From Yinghuangia soli (GTDB lineage: Bacteria > Actinomycetota > Actinomycetes > Streptomycetales > Streptomycetaceae): a stretch of DNA of 64,000 nt. Positions within the stretch are counted from its first letter, which is position 1. Every line of letters starts with the position of its first letter. Position numbers and translations under genes: made by a program. The stretch covers positions 1-64,000 of the forward strand of contig NZ_JAKFHA010000004.1 of assembly GCF_021502675.1 (NCBI RefSeq), read 5' to 3'. Positions 28,864-36,752 of this stretch are shown in pieces. The notes beneath the pieces were generated by a model. It ran no database searches, was not told the origin of the DNA, and worked only from the letters and a program-made list of their open reading frames with translations.

Positions 28864-29670
28864 CTACATGTGGGTGCCGCCGTCGATGCGGATCTCCGTC
28901 CCGGTCACGAACGCCCCGTCGTCCGAGGCCAGCATCGCCACCACGCCCGCGACCGCCTCGGGCCCGGCGAAGCCGAACGGCGAATCGCCGGGCTTCAGGG
29001 CAGGCATGAGCTTGGCGAACAGCGCCATGTCGGCGTCCTCGGGGATGCCCGGCCCGCGGTTCTCCCCGCTGGCCCCGGATGCGTCCGTCATGCCGCTGCT
29101 GATCGACCCCGGCGCCACGGCCACCGCGCGCAGCCCGCGCCCGGCGTACTCCAGCGCGATCGCATGCGTGAACGACTGCACGCCGCCCTTGCTCGCCGCG
29201 TAGGCCGCCATGTACGGATGTGCGAACGACGCCGACGTGGAACTGAAGTTGACCACCACACCGCGCCCGCTCGCGAGCAGCGCGGGCAGCGCCTCGCGGG
29301 TCACCAGGAACGTCCCGGTCAGGTTGACCCGCAGCACCTGGTCCCACAGGTCCAGCGACATCGACTCGGTGTGCGCCGAGCGCAGGATGCCCGCGGCGTT
29401 GACCAGCACGTCCAGCCCGCCCAGGTCGGCGATCGCGGCCGGGACCACGGCCCGTACCGACTCCTCCGCGCCGATGTCCACCACGATCGTGGTCAACCGC
29501 TCCAGATTGCCGTCCAGTTCGGCGCGGGCCGCGGTGTCGTCCAGGCCGGTCCGCGCGATGTCCGCGGCGGCCACCGTGGCGCCCTCGTCGAGCAGCCGCA
29601 GCACGGTGGCCTGGCCGATGCCCGAGCCGCCTCCGGTGACGAGGGCGTGCCGGCCGGTGAAGCGCTCCAT
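28864..29670 (-). CDS. short-chain dehydrogenase/reductase (SDR)
   Basis: A classical SDR of 268 residues. ALVTGGGSGIGQATVLRL binds the cofactor; AADIARTG suggests NAD(H) preference because of the Asp after the second strand; LDVLVNAAGIL is the NNAG-like motif; VNFSSTSASFAHPYMAAYAASKGG has the catalytic Ser and Tyr-x-x-x-Lys. The C-terminal GTEIRIDGGTHM is typical. ATG 29670 is chosen because the frame upstream is low complexity and falls in a tandem repeat. It is downstream of the SpoIIE-type gene on the same strand. Confidence 0.9.
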   Translation of the reverse strand: MERFTGRHALVTGGGSGIGQATVLRLLDEGATVAAADIARTGLDDTAARAELDGNLERLTTIVVDIGAEESVRAVVPAAIADLGGLDVLVNAAGILRSAHTESMSLDLWDQVLRVNLTGTFLVTREALPALLASGRGVVVNFSSTSASFAHPYMAAYAASKGGVQSFTHAIALEYAGRGLRAVAVAPGSISSGMTDASGASGENRGPGIPEDADMALFAKLMPALKPGDSPFGFAGPEAVAGVVAMLASDDGAFVTGTEIRIDGGTHM

Positions 29671-29717
29671 GGTCCTTGGCCTTTCGGTGTCCCGGGTCCG
29701 GTGCCCGGTAGTTCGGA

Positions 29718-29787
29718 TGCAGTGCGGGTGCAGTGTGGGTGCAGTGCGGGTTTCAGTGCCGGCTTCGGTGCCGGCTTCAGTGCGGGC
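29718..29787. repeat. tandem repeat of 11-13-bp units between the SpoIIE-type and SDR genes
   Basis: Six units: TGCAGTGCGGG, TGCAGTGTGGG, TGCAGTGCGGG, then TTTCAGTGCCGGC, TTCGGTGCCGGC and TTCAGTGCGGGC. The last unit overlaps the stop codon of the SpoIIE-type gene (29777-29779). Confidence 0.75.
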
Positions 29788-31453
29788 GGATCCGCGAGGC
29801 GAGCAGCGCGATGTCGTCCTCGGCACCTCCGCCCAGCGCCTCGAGGACGGTGTCGAGCAGCTCGTCGAGGCTGCCGTCGACCGGGAGTTCGAGTGCGGTG
29901 AGGCGGCGCAGCGAGGCGTCGATGTCCTCGCCGCGGCGCTCCACCAGCCCGTCGGTGTACAGCAGCAGCACCGGACCGGGCCAGGACGGCACGTCCACCG
30001 CCTCGTAGCCGCCCACCCCGGTGCCCAGCGGCGGCCCGCCCGGCACGTCGAGCAGGCGCACCCCGCGGCGGCCCACCACGGCCGGCGGCATGTGGCCCGC
30101 GTTCGCCATCGTGCACACCCCGGAGGCCGGGTCGACGACCACCAGCAGGCAGGTCGCGGCCCGTTCGAAGCCGGCCGCGGCGATCATCGTGTCCAACCGG
30201 TCGAGCATCGCCTCGGGCCCGAGGTCCTCGGTGGCCAGCGCGCGCAGCATGGACCGGTAGTGGCTCATCGCCACCGCCGCCTCCACGCCGTGCCCCATCA
30301 CGTCGCCCATCACCTGGAGCGTGCGCCCGCCGGACAGCGCGATGGCATCGAACCAGTCGCCGCCGACCAGCACCGTCGCCCCGGCGGGCCGGTAGCGCGA
30401 GGCGATCTCGACGTCCGGGTGCGGGCCGCGGGGCTCGTTGAGCAGCGCCTGCTGGAGTTCCAGGGCGATACCGTGCTCGTGCGTGTAGTGCACCGCGTTG
30501 TCCAGCGTCACCGCGGCCCGCCGGGCCAGTTCCTGCGCGGCCGCCACGTCCGCGGCCTCGAAGCCGGGGGAGTCGCCGGCCCGCAGCACGGTCATCGCGC
30601 CGATCGCGTGGTCGCGCGCGGTCAGCGGCACCACCATGCCCGAATGCACCCCGGCGGCCAGGTAATTCGCGACCCGCGCGATGTTGGGCGCGGCCTGCCG
30701 CATGGCCGCCACCGAGGCGAAGTTGTCGACCACCGGCGTGCCCGCGGCCAGGCACTGGTGGATGGCCGAGCCCTCCTGGAGGTCCACCGGGCCGCCCGGA
30801 TGCTCGACGGCGTCCGCGACGGTCCGCAGCGCCGGGACGTACGCCAACCCGGCCCGGTGCATCCGCAGCACCCCGTGCACCGGGCCGCGCCCCAGGTCGG
30901 CGTGCCCGTGCGGGAAGATGTCGACGGCGACCATGTCGCCCAGCAGCGGCACCGCGAAGTCGGCCAGTTCGGTGCATGTGGTGTCCATGTCGAGCGTGGT
31001 GCCGATGTGCTGCATCGCCGCGTCGAACAGCGCCAGGCGCTTGTGCGCCAGTTCGGCTTCGAGGTGCGCGTGCTCCGCCTCGCTGACCTCCACCACGATC
31101 CCGGCCAGGCCGAGCACCCGGCCGTCCCGCTCGATGCGGTGGTAGACGCCGTGCCAGAAGCGCAGCGGATGCGGGGAGTCGGCCCGGGTCTGGCCGCTCG
31201 TGGTGATCTCGCGCGGCTGCCCGTCGGCGAGCAGCGCGCGCAGTTCCGCCTCGTTGGCGTCCAGGCCGGGCAGCACGTCGGCGATGGTGCGGCCCAGGTG
31301 CTCCTCGGCCGGGACCCCGTTCATCCGGGCCAGCGCCGGGTTGACGTACGCGTAGCGCAGCTCGGCGTCCAGGATCCCGACGCCCGCCGAAGTGCCGTCG
31401 AGCAGCAGCGCCAGCATCGGCTGGTCGACCCACGGCAGCGCACCCGATGACAC
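29777..31453 (-). CDS. PAS-GAF-SpoIIE protein phosphatase
   Basis: A signalling phosphatase of about 558 residues. A PAS domain (about 12-115; GVGILDAELRYAYVNPALARMNG) is followed by a GAF domain (about 150-310) and a PP2C-type SpoIIE domain (about 340-555) with the metal-binding VGGDWFDAI, MGDVMGHGVEAA and ANAGHMPP motifs and the final AEDDIALLASR. Such proteins dephosphorylate anti-anti-sigma factors in actinomycetes. No anti-sigma kinase or STAS gene is adjacent. GTG 31453 is chosen because AAAGGA lies five bases before it; ATG 31510 or 31537 would add 19 or 28 residues without a ribosome site. Confidence 0.92.
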   Translation of the reverse strand: MSSGALPWVDQPMLALLLDGTSAGVGILDAELRYAYVNPALARMNGVPAEEHLGRTIADVLPGLDANEAELRALLADGQPREITTSGQTRADSPHPLRFWHGVYHRIERDGRVLGLAGIVVEVSEAEHAHLEAELAHKRLALFDAAMQHIGTTLDMDTTCTELADFAVPLLGDMVAVDIFPHGHADLGRGPVHGVLRMHRAGLAYVPALRTVADAVEHPGGPVDLQEGSAIHQCLAAGTPVVDNFASVAAMRQAAPNIARVANYLAAGVHSGMVVPLTARDHAIGAMTVLRAGDSPGFEAADVAAAQELARRAAVTLDNAVHYTHEHGIALELQQALLNEPRGPHPDVEIASRYRPAGATVLVGGDWFDAIALSGGRTLQVMGDVMGHGVEAAVAMSHYRSMLRALATEDLGPEAMLDRLDTMIAAAGFERAATCLLVVVDPASGVCTMANAGHMPPAVVGRRGVRLLDVPGGPPLGTGVGGYEAVDVPSWPGPVLLLYTDGLVERRGEDIDASLRRLTALELPVDGSLDELLDTVLEALGGGAEDDIALLASRIRPH

Positions 31454-31570
31454 CGGCGTCCTTTCCCGGGCGTTGTCCGATGTCGGCCGGTCCGACCGCC
31501 CGGAATCCATCGTCCGCCCGCGATCGGCGGGCCGCACGTCGTCCAGGGCCGCACGGGTGGTGCCGCGGAC

Positions 31571-31588
31571 CGGAAACCAACGGCTTGG
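31571..31588. repeat. shared 18-mer, copy 1
   Basis: CGGAAACCAACGGCTTGG lies 74 bases before the membrane-protein gene at 31662. It matches 15 of 18 bases of a copy at 32901-32918 in the same orientation, upstream of the DHA2 gene. CCAACGG within it can also pair with CCGTTGG about 25 bases on. Confidence 0.5.
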
Positions 31589-31661
31589 GAACTACGGTGG
31601 GCCGATCACCGTTGGCTCTCCGTAGCCAGTCCGCCGGCACCGACGATTCGAGGTCGCACCC

Positions 31662-32867
31662 GTGTCCCAGGCTCTCGGCGAGGTACGCGCGGGCCCGAAG
31701 GCGACCGGCGCGGCCGCGGCGCCGGCCGAGGCAGCGCCCGGCCTGTCGAAGCGGGGGCGGCGGGCGGTCCTGGCCGCGGCGCTCGGCTGCGTCCTGGTCG
31801 CGGTGTACACCGGCAGCCGCATGCCGAGCGCCTGGGCCGCGACCCTGCAGACGGTCGGCCTCCAGGACGGCTTCCGGCGGCGCTTCGCAGTCGGCACGCT
31901 GACCGGGCCGGTGCTCGACGTGACCGGGCACCGGTACGAGCTGCTGGCCGTGCTGTCGTACCTGGTCCTCGCCGCGCTGCTGGCGGTCCTGGTCCGGGAG
32001 GCCGTGACCACCGCGCAGCCTGCGCGGCGGCTGCTGGTCTTCGCGTTCCTGCTGCTCCCGACCGGCGGCTACCTCGTCCACGAGGTCGGCTACTTCGACC
32101 AAGTGCTCTACCTGCTGCTGTTCGGCGCGCTGCGGCTGCTCGGCAAAGGCCGGTGGACGGCGGCCGCACTGCTGATGGCGGCCGCGATGTGCGTGCACGA
32201 GATCGCCGCGCTGACCGTGCTGCCGGTGTTCGTGCTGGCCTGCGCCCGCTGCCTGCCCCCGGTCCGCGCGCTCGCCGCCGCCCTGCCCGCGGCGGCGGCC
32301 GGGCTGTTCGTGCTCGCCGCCCCGCCGACCCCGCCGGCCGCCTCGGCGGACCTGCAGCGCAGCCTCGCCGCCGAGGGCTTCCCGGTACGGCCGGACGCCC
32401 TGGACCTGTTCGCCCGTACGCAGATGGACAGCTGGCGGCTGTACTCGCCGGCCGACGTCCTGCTCTTCCTGCTGCCGCTGGCCCTGTTCGCCGCGGCAGC
32501 GCTGATCCTGGCCGCCCGGTGCGGGCCGCGGCGGGACCGCCCGCTGCTCCTGGGCCTCTCGCTCGGCGCGGCACTCGCGCCCGTACTGGCCGCGTTCGCG
32601 GGCTGGGACAAGGAGCGCTGGGCGTTCCTGCTGATCGCCAATTTCTTCCTGGTGCTCTGGCTCCGAACGGGTGATCTGCGCATCGGCGCCGGGCTCGGCA
32701 TCGGCAGCCCGCAGGTCGCCGTCGTGGCGGTCGCGCTGCTGCTCACCGTGCACGTGCCGCTGAAGTACTTCGACGACTTCAAGCCGCGGCCGCTGACCGG
32801 CCCGGGCATCGGGAAATTCTGGGTGGACGTCTCATCGGGCCACTTCTTCGCCACGCCCCGCCGCTGA
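31662..32867 (+). CDS. polytopic membrane protein of unknown function
   Basis: A 401-residue protein with about nine predicted membrane helices after a 30-residue Ala-rich cytosolic tail. Notable charged motifs sit at helix ends: GYLVHEVGYFDQVLYLLLFGALRLLG and MCVHEIAALTVLPVFVLACAR, each with a His-Glu pair, and AGWDKERWAFLLIANFFLVLWLR. The His/Glu/Asp placement recalls membrane glycosyltransferase- or polymerase-like folds such as EpsG, but I cannot assign a family. GTG 31662 follows GAGGT by eight bases. It is divergent from the SpoIIE-type phosphatase gene and upstream of the DHA2 exporter, with which it shares an upstream 18-mer. Confidence 0.8.
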   Translation: MSQALGEVRAGPKATGAAAAPAEAAPGLSKRGRRAVLAAALGCVLVAVYTGSRMPSAWAATLQTVGLQDGFRRRFAVGTLTGPVLDVTGHRYELLAVLSYLVLAALLAVLVREAVTTAQPARRLLVFAFLLLPTGGYLVHEVGYFDQVLYLLLFGALRLLGKGRWTAAALLMAAAMCVHEIAALTVLPVFVLACARCLPPVRALAAALPAAAAGLFVLAAPPTPPAASADLQRSLAAEGFPVRPDALDLFARTQMDSWRLYSPADVLLFLLPLALFAAAALILAARCGPRRDRPLLLGLSLGAALAPVLAAFAGWDKERWAFLLIANFFLVLWLRTGDLRIGAGLGIGSPQVAVVAVALLLTVHVPLKYFDDFKPRPLTGPGIGKFWVDVSSGHFFATPRR

Positions 32868-32900
32868 TCCGGACGGGGGCGCGCGTTCCCCGGGCGTGGC

Positions 32901-32918
32901 CGGAAACCATCGGTTCGG
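32901..32918. repeat. shared 18-mer, copy 2
   Basis: CGGAAACCATCGGTTCGG, 156 bases before the DHA2 exporter start, matches the 18-mer at 31571-31588 at 15 positions. It contains AACC-N3-GGTT, a small inverted repeat. Confidence 0.5.
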
Positions 32919-32978
32919 TGGGCTCCGGAGGACAAAAACGCCTCTTCCCATTGCACGGCTCTTGCTGTTAGGTCCCGC

Positions 32979-33006
32979 TGCGGAATCCGCAAGATCCGGT
33001 TCCGCA
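32979..33006 (+). promoter_or_regulatory. operator-like inverted repeats upstream of the DHA2 gene
   Basis: TGCGGAATCCGCA (32979-32991) is a perfect inverted repeat around one base, and TGCGGAA (32979-32985) is repeated inverted as TTCCGCA (33000-33006). TTAGGT at 32968-32973 is a likely -10 box, which would place these repeats over the transcription start. Confidence 0.5.
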
Positions 33007-33073
33007 CCCGGCCGCCTCCGTCCGTCGGCCTGCTCCGCCATGCCCACCCACCCGCCCCCACGGGAGTCCACGC

Positions 33074-34687
33074 ATGTCCGAGAACCTGGAAGAGTCCCCC
33101 GCACCACCCGGCCCCGCGGCCGGCGACGACGTCACCGGACGCCTCGAAGGCGCCTCCAAGGCCCGCGTGTTCAGCGTCCTCGCGGTGATCGTGCTGTTCT
33201 CCGAGGTCGTGCCGCTGCAGTACTCGATGGTGTCCACCGCGGTCCAGAAAGTCGGCATGGACTTCCCGTCGGCCGGCGACAACATCAGCTGGATGATCAT
33301 CATCCTGGGCCTGGTGGGCGGCGCCACCACGCCCATCCTGGGCAAACTCGCCGACCTGGTGGGCAAGAAGCTCGTGCTGTTCGGCTGCAGCATCGCCTTC
33401 CTGGCCGGCTCGCTGCTGTGCGCGCTCACCGAGAGCTGGGCGATGTTCCTGGTCGGCCGCGGCCTGCAGGCCGTCGCGTTCGCGATGGCGGCCATCGCGG
33501 CCGGCCTGATCCGCGACCTGATGCCGCGCAAGTACGTGCCGCTGTCCATCGGCGTCATCGCCACCGGCTTCGGCGTCTCCGCGCTGGTCTCGCCGTTCCT
33601 CACCGGCTGGCTGACCGACCACTGGAGCTGGCGCTCGATCTTCTGGTTCCTGACGATCTACATCCTGGTGCTGATCCCGGTCTTCTGGATCGTGGTGCCG
33701 GAGACCAAGCTCAAGGTCAGCCAGAAGCTCGACTGGCTCGGGTCGGTCCTGGTCGGCGCGGGCGCCGCGCTCGCCCTGGTCTACATCTCCAACGGCCAGC
33801 AGTGGGGCTGGGGGCGCTTCTCCGCGTACATCTACCTCATCGGCGGCATCGCCCTGCTGATCGCGTTCTACCTGTGGGAACTCCGCGCCCCCGAACCGAT
33901 CATGGACCCGAAGCTGCTGCGCACCCCGCGCGTCTCGATCGTCCTGGCGGTCGGCCTCTTCGCCAACATGATCATCGGCGTGCAGGCCTACGCGATCGCC
34001 TACATGGCCCAGATCGACAAAGAGTTCGTGGACGGCAATGTCATCGCCGGATTCGCCGAGAAGTCCGGCTTCCCCGCCGAAATGCTGAGCCAAGTCCTCG
34101 TCTTCGACGGCGACTTGAGCTACGCCCTCGGGTTCACCCTGATGGCGCTCGCGCTGCACATCACGGCCTGGCAGGCCATCCCGGGCATGTTCACCGGCCC
34201 GGCGGCCGGCGAATGGGGCAAGCGCACCGGACTGCGGCAGCCGTACCTGGCCTCGATGGTCATCATGACGCTCACCATGGTCATGTACGCGCTGTGGCAC
34301 GGCAGCTGGGTGCAGTTGCTGCTGATCAGCATCCTGTTCGGCATCGCCTTCGGCATGTACTACGGCGCCGCCAACAACCTCATCGTCGAGGCCGTGCCGC
34401 AGGAGCAGCAGGGCATCGGGGCCAGCATGCTGGGCCTGACCCAGTCGTTCGGCAGCGCGGTGGGCACCGCCATCCTCACCGCGATCGTGTCCGCCCACCC
34501 GTACCAGGTGATCACCCCGGACGCGCCCGGCAACCCGTCGCAGACCATCGACATCCCGCAGGTCTACACCGACGAGGGCTGGACGCTGGTCTTCTGGGCG
34601 ATGGCCGCGGCCGGCCTGGTGTGCGTGGTCCTGGTGTACGTCATGCGCGCCGGGCGCACCCCGGCGACCGGCGGCACCCTGCACTGA
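33074..34687 (+). CDS. DHA2-family MFS exporter (EmrB/QacA-like)
   Basis: A 537-residue drug:proton antiporter with about 14 helices. GGATTPILGKLADLVGKKLVLFG is the motif A loop after helix 2, GRGLQAVAFAMAAIAAGLIRDLMP is motif B, and GFGVSALVSPFLTGWLTDHWSWRSIFW is motif C of DHA2 proteins. Members export antibiotics and other amphipathic compounds. An unusually long loop (about residues 310-350; DKEFVDGNVIAGFAEKSG) lies in the second half. ATG 33074 follows GGGAG. Possible operators lie at 32979-33006, yet no regulator gene is adjacent. A G15/C23 hairpin follows the stop codon. Confidence 0.92.
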   Translation: MSENLEESPAPPGPAAGDDVTGRLEGASKARVFSVLAVIVLFSEVVPLQYSMVSTAVQKVGMDFPSAGDNISWMIIILGLVGGATTPILGKLADLVGKKLVLFGCSIAFLAGSLLCALTESWAMFLVGRGLQAVAFAMAAIAAGLIRDLMPRKYVPLSIGVIATGFGVSALVSPFLTGWLTDHWSWRSIFWFLTIYILVLIPVFWIVVPETKLKVSQKLDWLGSVLVGAGAALALVYISNGQQWGWGRFSAYIYLIGGIALLIAFYLWELRAPEPIMDPKLLRTPRVSIVLAVGLFANMIIGVQAYAIAYMAQIDKEFVDGNVIAGFAEKSGFPAEMLSQVLVFDGDLSYALGFTLMALALHITAWQAIPGMFTGPAAGEWGKRTGLRQPYLASMVIMTLTMVMYALWHGSWVQLLLISILFGIAFGMYYGAANNLIVEAVPQEQQGIGASMLGLTQSFGSAVGTAILTAIVSAHPYQVITPDAPGNPSQTIDIPQVYTDEGWTLVFWAMAAAGLVCVVLVYVMRAGRTPATGGTLH

Positions 34688-34690
34688 ACC

Positions 34691-34735
34691 GGCGGGGGGG
34701 GGGGGGGGCCCGCCCCCCCCCCCCCCCCCCCCCCC
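34691..34735. terminator. G15-CCCG-C23 homopolymer hairpin
   Basis: After GGC comes a run of 15 G (34694-34708), then CCCG (34709-34712), then 23 C (34713-34735). The runs can pair to give a stem of 15 or more G:C pairs. It begins four bases past the DHA2 stop codon and lies before the convergent HAD gene stop, where a bidirectional terminator would be expected. Homopolymers of this length are prone to sequencing and assembly error, so the exact lengths are uncertain. Confidence 0.6.
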
Positions 34736-34788
34736 GACTCCGCTCACCCGCCGGCCCGTTCGCGGGTGCGGCGCGGCGTATGCCCCGC

Positions 34789-35412
34789 TCAGGGCGCGGC
34801 GCGGTACGCGTCCAGCCAGGCCGGGAAGCCGGTCAGATCGGCGAGCACCGCGTCCGCGCCTGCGGCGGCCAGGTCCGACGCGCTGATCGGACCGGTGGCC
34901 ACCGCCACCGACACCGCACCCGCGGCCCGCGCACCCCGGATGTCGCCCAAGTGGTCGCCCACGTACACCGAGGCGCCGTGCTCGCGCAGCGCCGCCCCCT
35001 TGCCGTCGCTCCACAGCCCGCCGACCACGTCGTCCACCGCCAGGCCCAGGTGCTCGACGTGCAACTCGGCGTTGCGCTGGGCCTTCGCGGTCACCAGGAC
35101 CACCCGGCCGCCGTGCCGGTGCACGGCCGCGAGCGCTTCGTGCGCGCCGGGCATCGCGTCGGTGCCGGAGACCGCGAGGGCCGGGTAGATCGCCCGGTAG
35201 CGGTCCGCCGCCGCGGGGACCTGCTCCGCGGGGAACCACTGCGCCAGTTCCTGTTCCAGCGGCGGGCCGAGGCGCGACACCACCAGATCGACGTCCACCG
35301 GCACACCGGTCTCGTCGGAGAGCAGCTGCATGGCAGCTCCGATGCCCTTGCGGCCGTCGATCAGCGTCATGTCCAGGTCGAAGCCCACCACCAGTTTGTC
35401 CACGTCGAGCAC
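34789..35412 (-). CDS. HAD-family hydrolase (phosphatase-like)
   Basis: A 207-residue HAD-superfamily protein. GFDLDMTLID holds the nucleophile Asp and acid/base Asp (motif I), VLVTAKAQRN motif II, the Lys of WSDGKG motif III, and VYVGDHLGDIRGA motif IV. A helical cap of the phosphoglycolate phosphatase type lies between motifs I and II. Several in-frame GTG codons are possible starts (35412, 35403); 35412 is used. The gene runs convergently to the DHA2 exporter across the G/C hairpin. Confidence 0.87.
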   Translation of the reverse strand: MLDVDKLVVGFDLDMTLIDGRKGIGAAMQLLSDETGVPVDVDLVVSRLGPPLEQELAQWFPAEQVPAAADRYRAIYPALAVSGTDAMPGAHEALAAVHRHGGRVVLVTAKAQRNAELHVEHLGLAVDDVVGGLWSDGKGAALREHGASVYVGDHLGDIRGARAAGAVSVAVATGPISASDLAAAGADAVLADLTGFPAWLDAYRAAP

Positions 35413-35464
35413 AGTAACCCGCGCTCCTCGCCCGCCCGGTACGCCCCGGCCGTCCCCTCGCCGG

Positions 35465-36505
35465 TCAGGCGTGCGGGTGGTTTTCCCATGGCGGCCGCTG
35501 CTCGGCCTGCGGCGCGCCCGCGCCGCCGCCGTACATGCCGGGGCCGGTCGGCCCCTGGCCGGGAATCGCACCGGCGCCCGGTGCAGCGCCGGGTGCGGCG
35601 GGCTCGTTGGCGGCCCGGTAGGCGTCCGCGTACGTGGTGCCGCCCAGCCGGCCCTTCGACTCGACCGCGTCCTTCCACTGCTCCTCGGTCCAGCCGTCGC
35701 TGACCACGCGCCCCGCGGTGACGCGCGCGGCCTGCAGGAACACCTCGCGCAGCAGCGGGTCGTGAATGCGTGTCAGGCCGTAGAGCGCCACTTCGCCCAG
35801 TCCCTTGCCACCGGGCACCGCATCGCCGAGCCGCTGGACCACGGCCGGGTCCCGGACCAGGTTCCACAGGTGGAACAGCGCCATGTCGTTGAGCGGCGCG
35901 CGCAGCTTGTCGTAGCTGGTGAAGAGGAAGTAGTGCAGGGCCAGGCACAGCAGCGTGCCGAAGATCGCGACCACCAGATTGGCCACCCACAGGCCGGTGT
36001 CCTCGGACGGCGAACCGGCCAGCGGCTCCGCGAACAGCCCGGCGATCACCACCAGGGGGATCACGGAAAGCGTGACGCGTACCGGGCGCAGCTTGCTGTT
36101 GCGGGCCGACGGGTTGAGCAGGCCGGCCGCGAAGACCCGGTCGCGGACCGCGGTCACCGCAGGGTTCGCGGCGACCGCGAGCCGGGACCCGGCGACCGTG
36201 GCGCTGTCGCCCGCGGCCTGGGCCGCGGCGTCCACCGCGGCGGCGAAGGGGTCGGTCGGCGGGCCCTGCGGGCGCAGCACGAGGCGGCCGTTCTCCGCGA
36301 CCGAGACCGCGCCGCGCCCGGCCGCGGCGAGCAGCGCGATGTCCGCGGTGCGCCCCGGGCCGCCGGCCAGGAAGGCGAGTTGGTAGAGGTCGAGCGCGTC
36401 CGGCGCCGGCGACGCCGCCCGCGCCGAGCGGGCCGCCTTCAGTGCGGGCGCGGTGACGGCCGCGGCCGCCACGAACAGAACCAGGCTCAGGATGAGCCAC
36501 ACCAT
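35465..36505 (-). CDS. TIGR04222-type membrane protein
   Basis: A 346-residue protein. One N-terminal helix (VWLILSLVLFVAAAAV), then a cytosolic segment with DLYQLAFLAGGPGRTADIALLAAAGRGAVSV, the hallmark of the TIGR04222 domain, then two helices (VTLSVIPLVVIAGLFAEP and LVVAIFGTLLCLALHYFLF) and a second cytosolic part, ending in a Gly/Pro/Ala-rich tail. The family is widespread in Streptomyces with no known role. ATG 36505 follows GAGGGGG by eight bases. It lies 52 bases upstream of the HAD gene and may be co-transcribed with it. Confidence 0.85.
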   Translation of the reverse strand: MVWLILSLVLFVAAAAVTAPALKAARSARAASPAPDALDLYQLAFLAGGPGRTADIALLAAAGRGAVSVAENGRLVLRPQGPPTDPFAAAVDAAAQAAGDSATVAGSRLAVAANPAVTAVRDRVFAAGLLNPSARNSKLRPVRVTLSVIPLVVIAGLFAEPLAGSPSEDTGLWVANLVVAIFGTLLCLALHYFLFTSYDKLRAPLNDMALFHLWNLVRDPAVVQRLGDAVPGGKGLGEVALYGLTRIHDPLLREVFLQAARVTAGRVVSDGWTEEQWKDAVESKGRLGGTTYADAYRAANEPAAPGAAPGAGAIPGQGPTGPGMYGGGAGAPQAEQRPPWENHPHA

Positions 36506-36547
36506 GACCGATTCCCCCTCGTCTCTCTCGTCGCGCGTCGTGCTCGT

Positions 36548-36583
36548 TGTGCCTACTGTGCCTACTGTGCCTGCTGTGCCGGT
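36548..36583. repeat. 9-bp tandem repeat, four units
   Basis: TGTGCCTAC, TGTGCCTAC, TGTGCCTGC, TGTGCCGGT from 36548 to 36583, in the gap upstream of the TIGR04222 gene. The 247-base gap otherwise shows nothing clear. Confidence 0.75.
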
Positions 36584-36752
36584 GATGCGGGCCGGTCCCG
36601 GCGCGCGCCACCCGGTCCGGACGGGGACCACCCTTGCACGGCCGTGCGGGCTGCCGCCGAGGTGTTTGGCCCCCGGCGTCCGGCGAAAGCGATTCGTGAG
36701 GACCTGTTCAACCGTCGTTCGCCTGGGGCGGCCGGACCGCCGCGACCGGACT

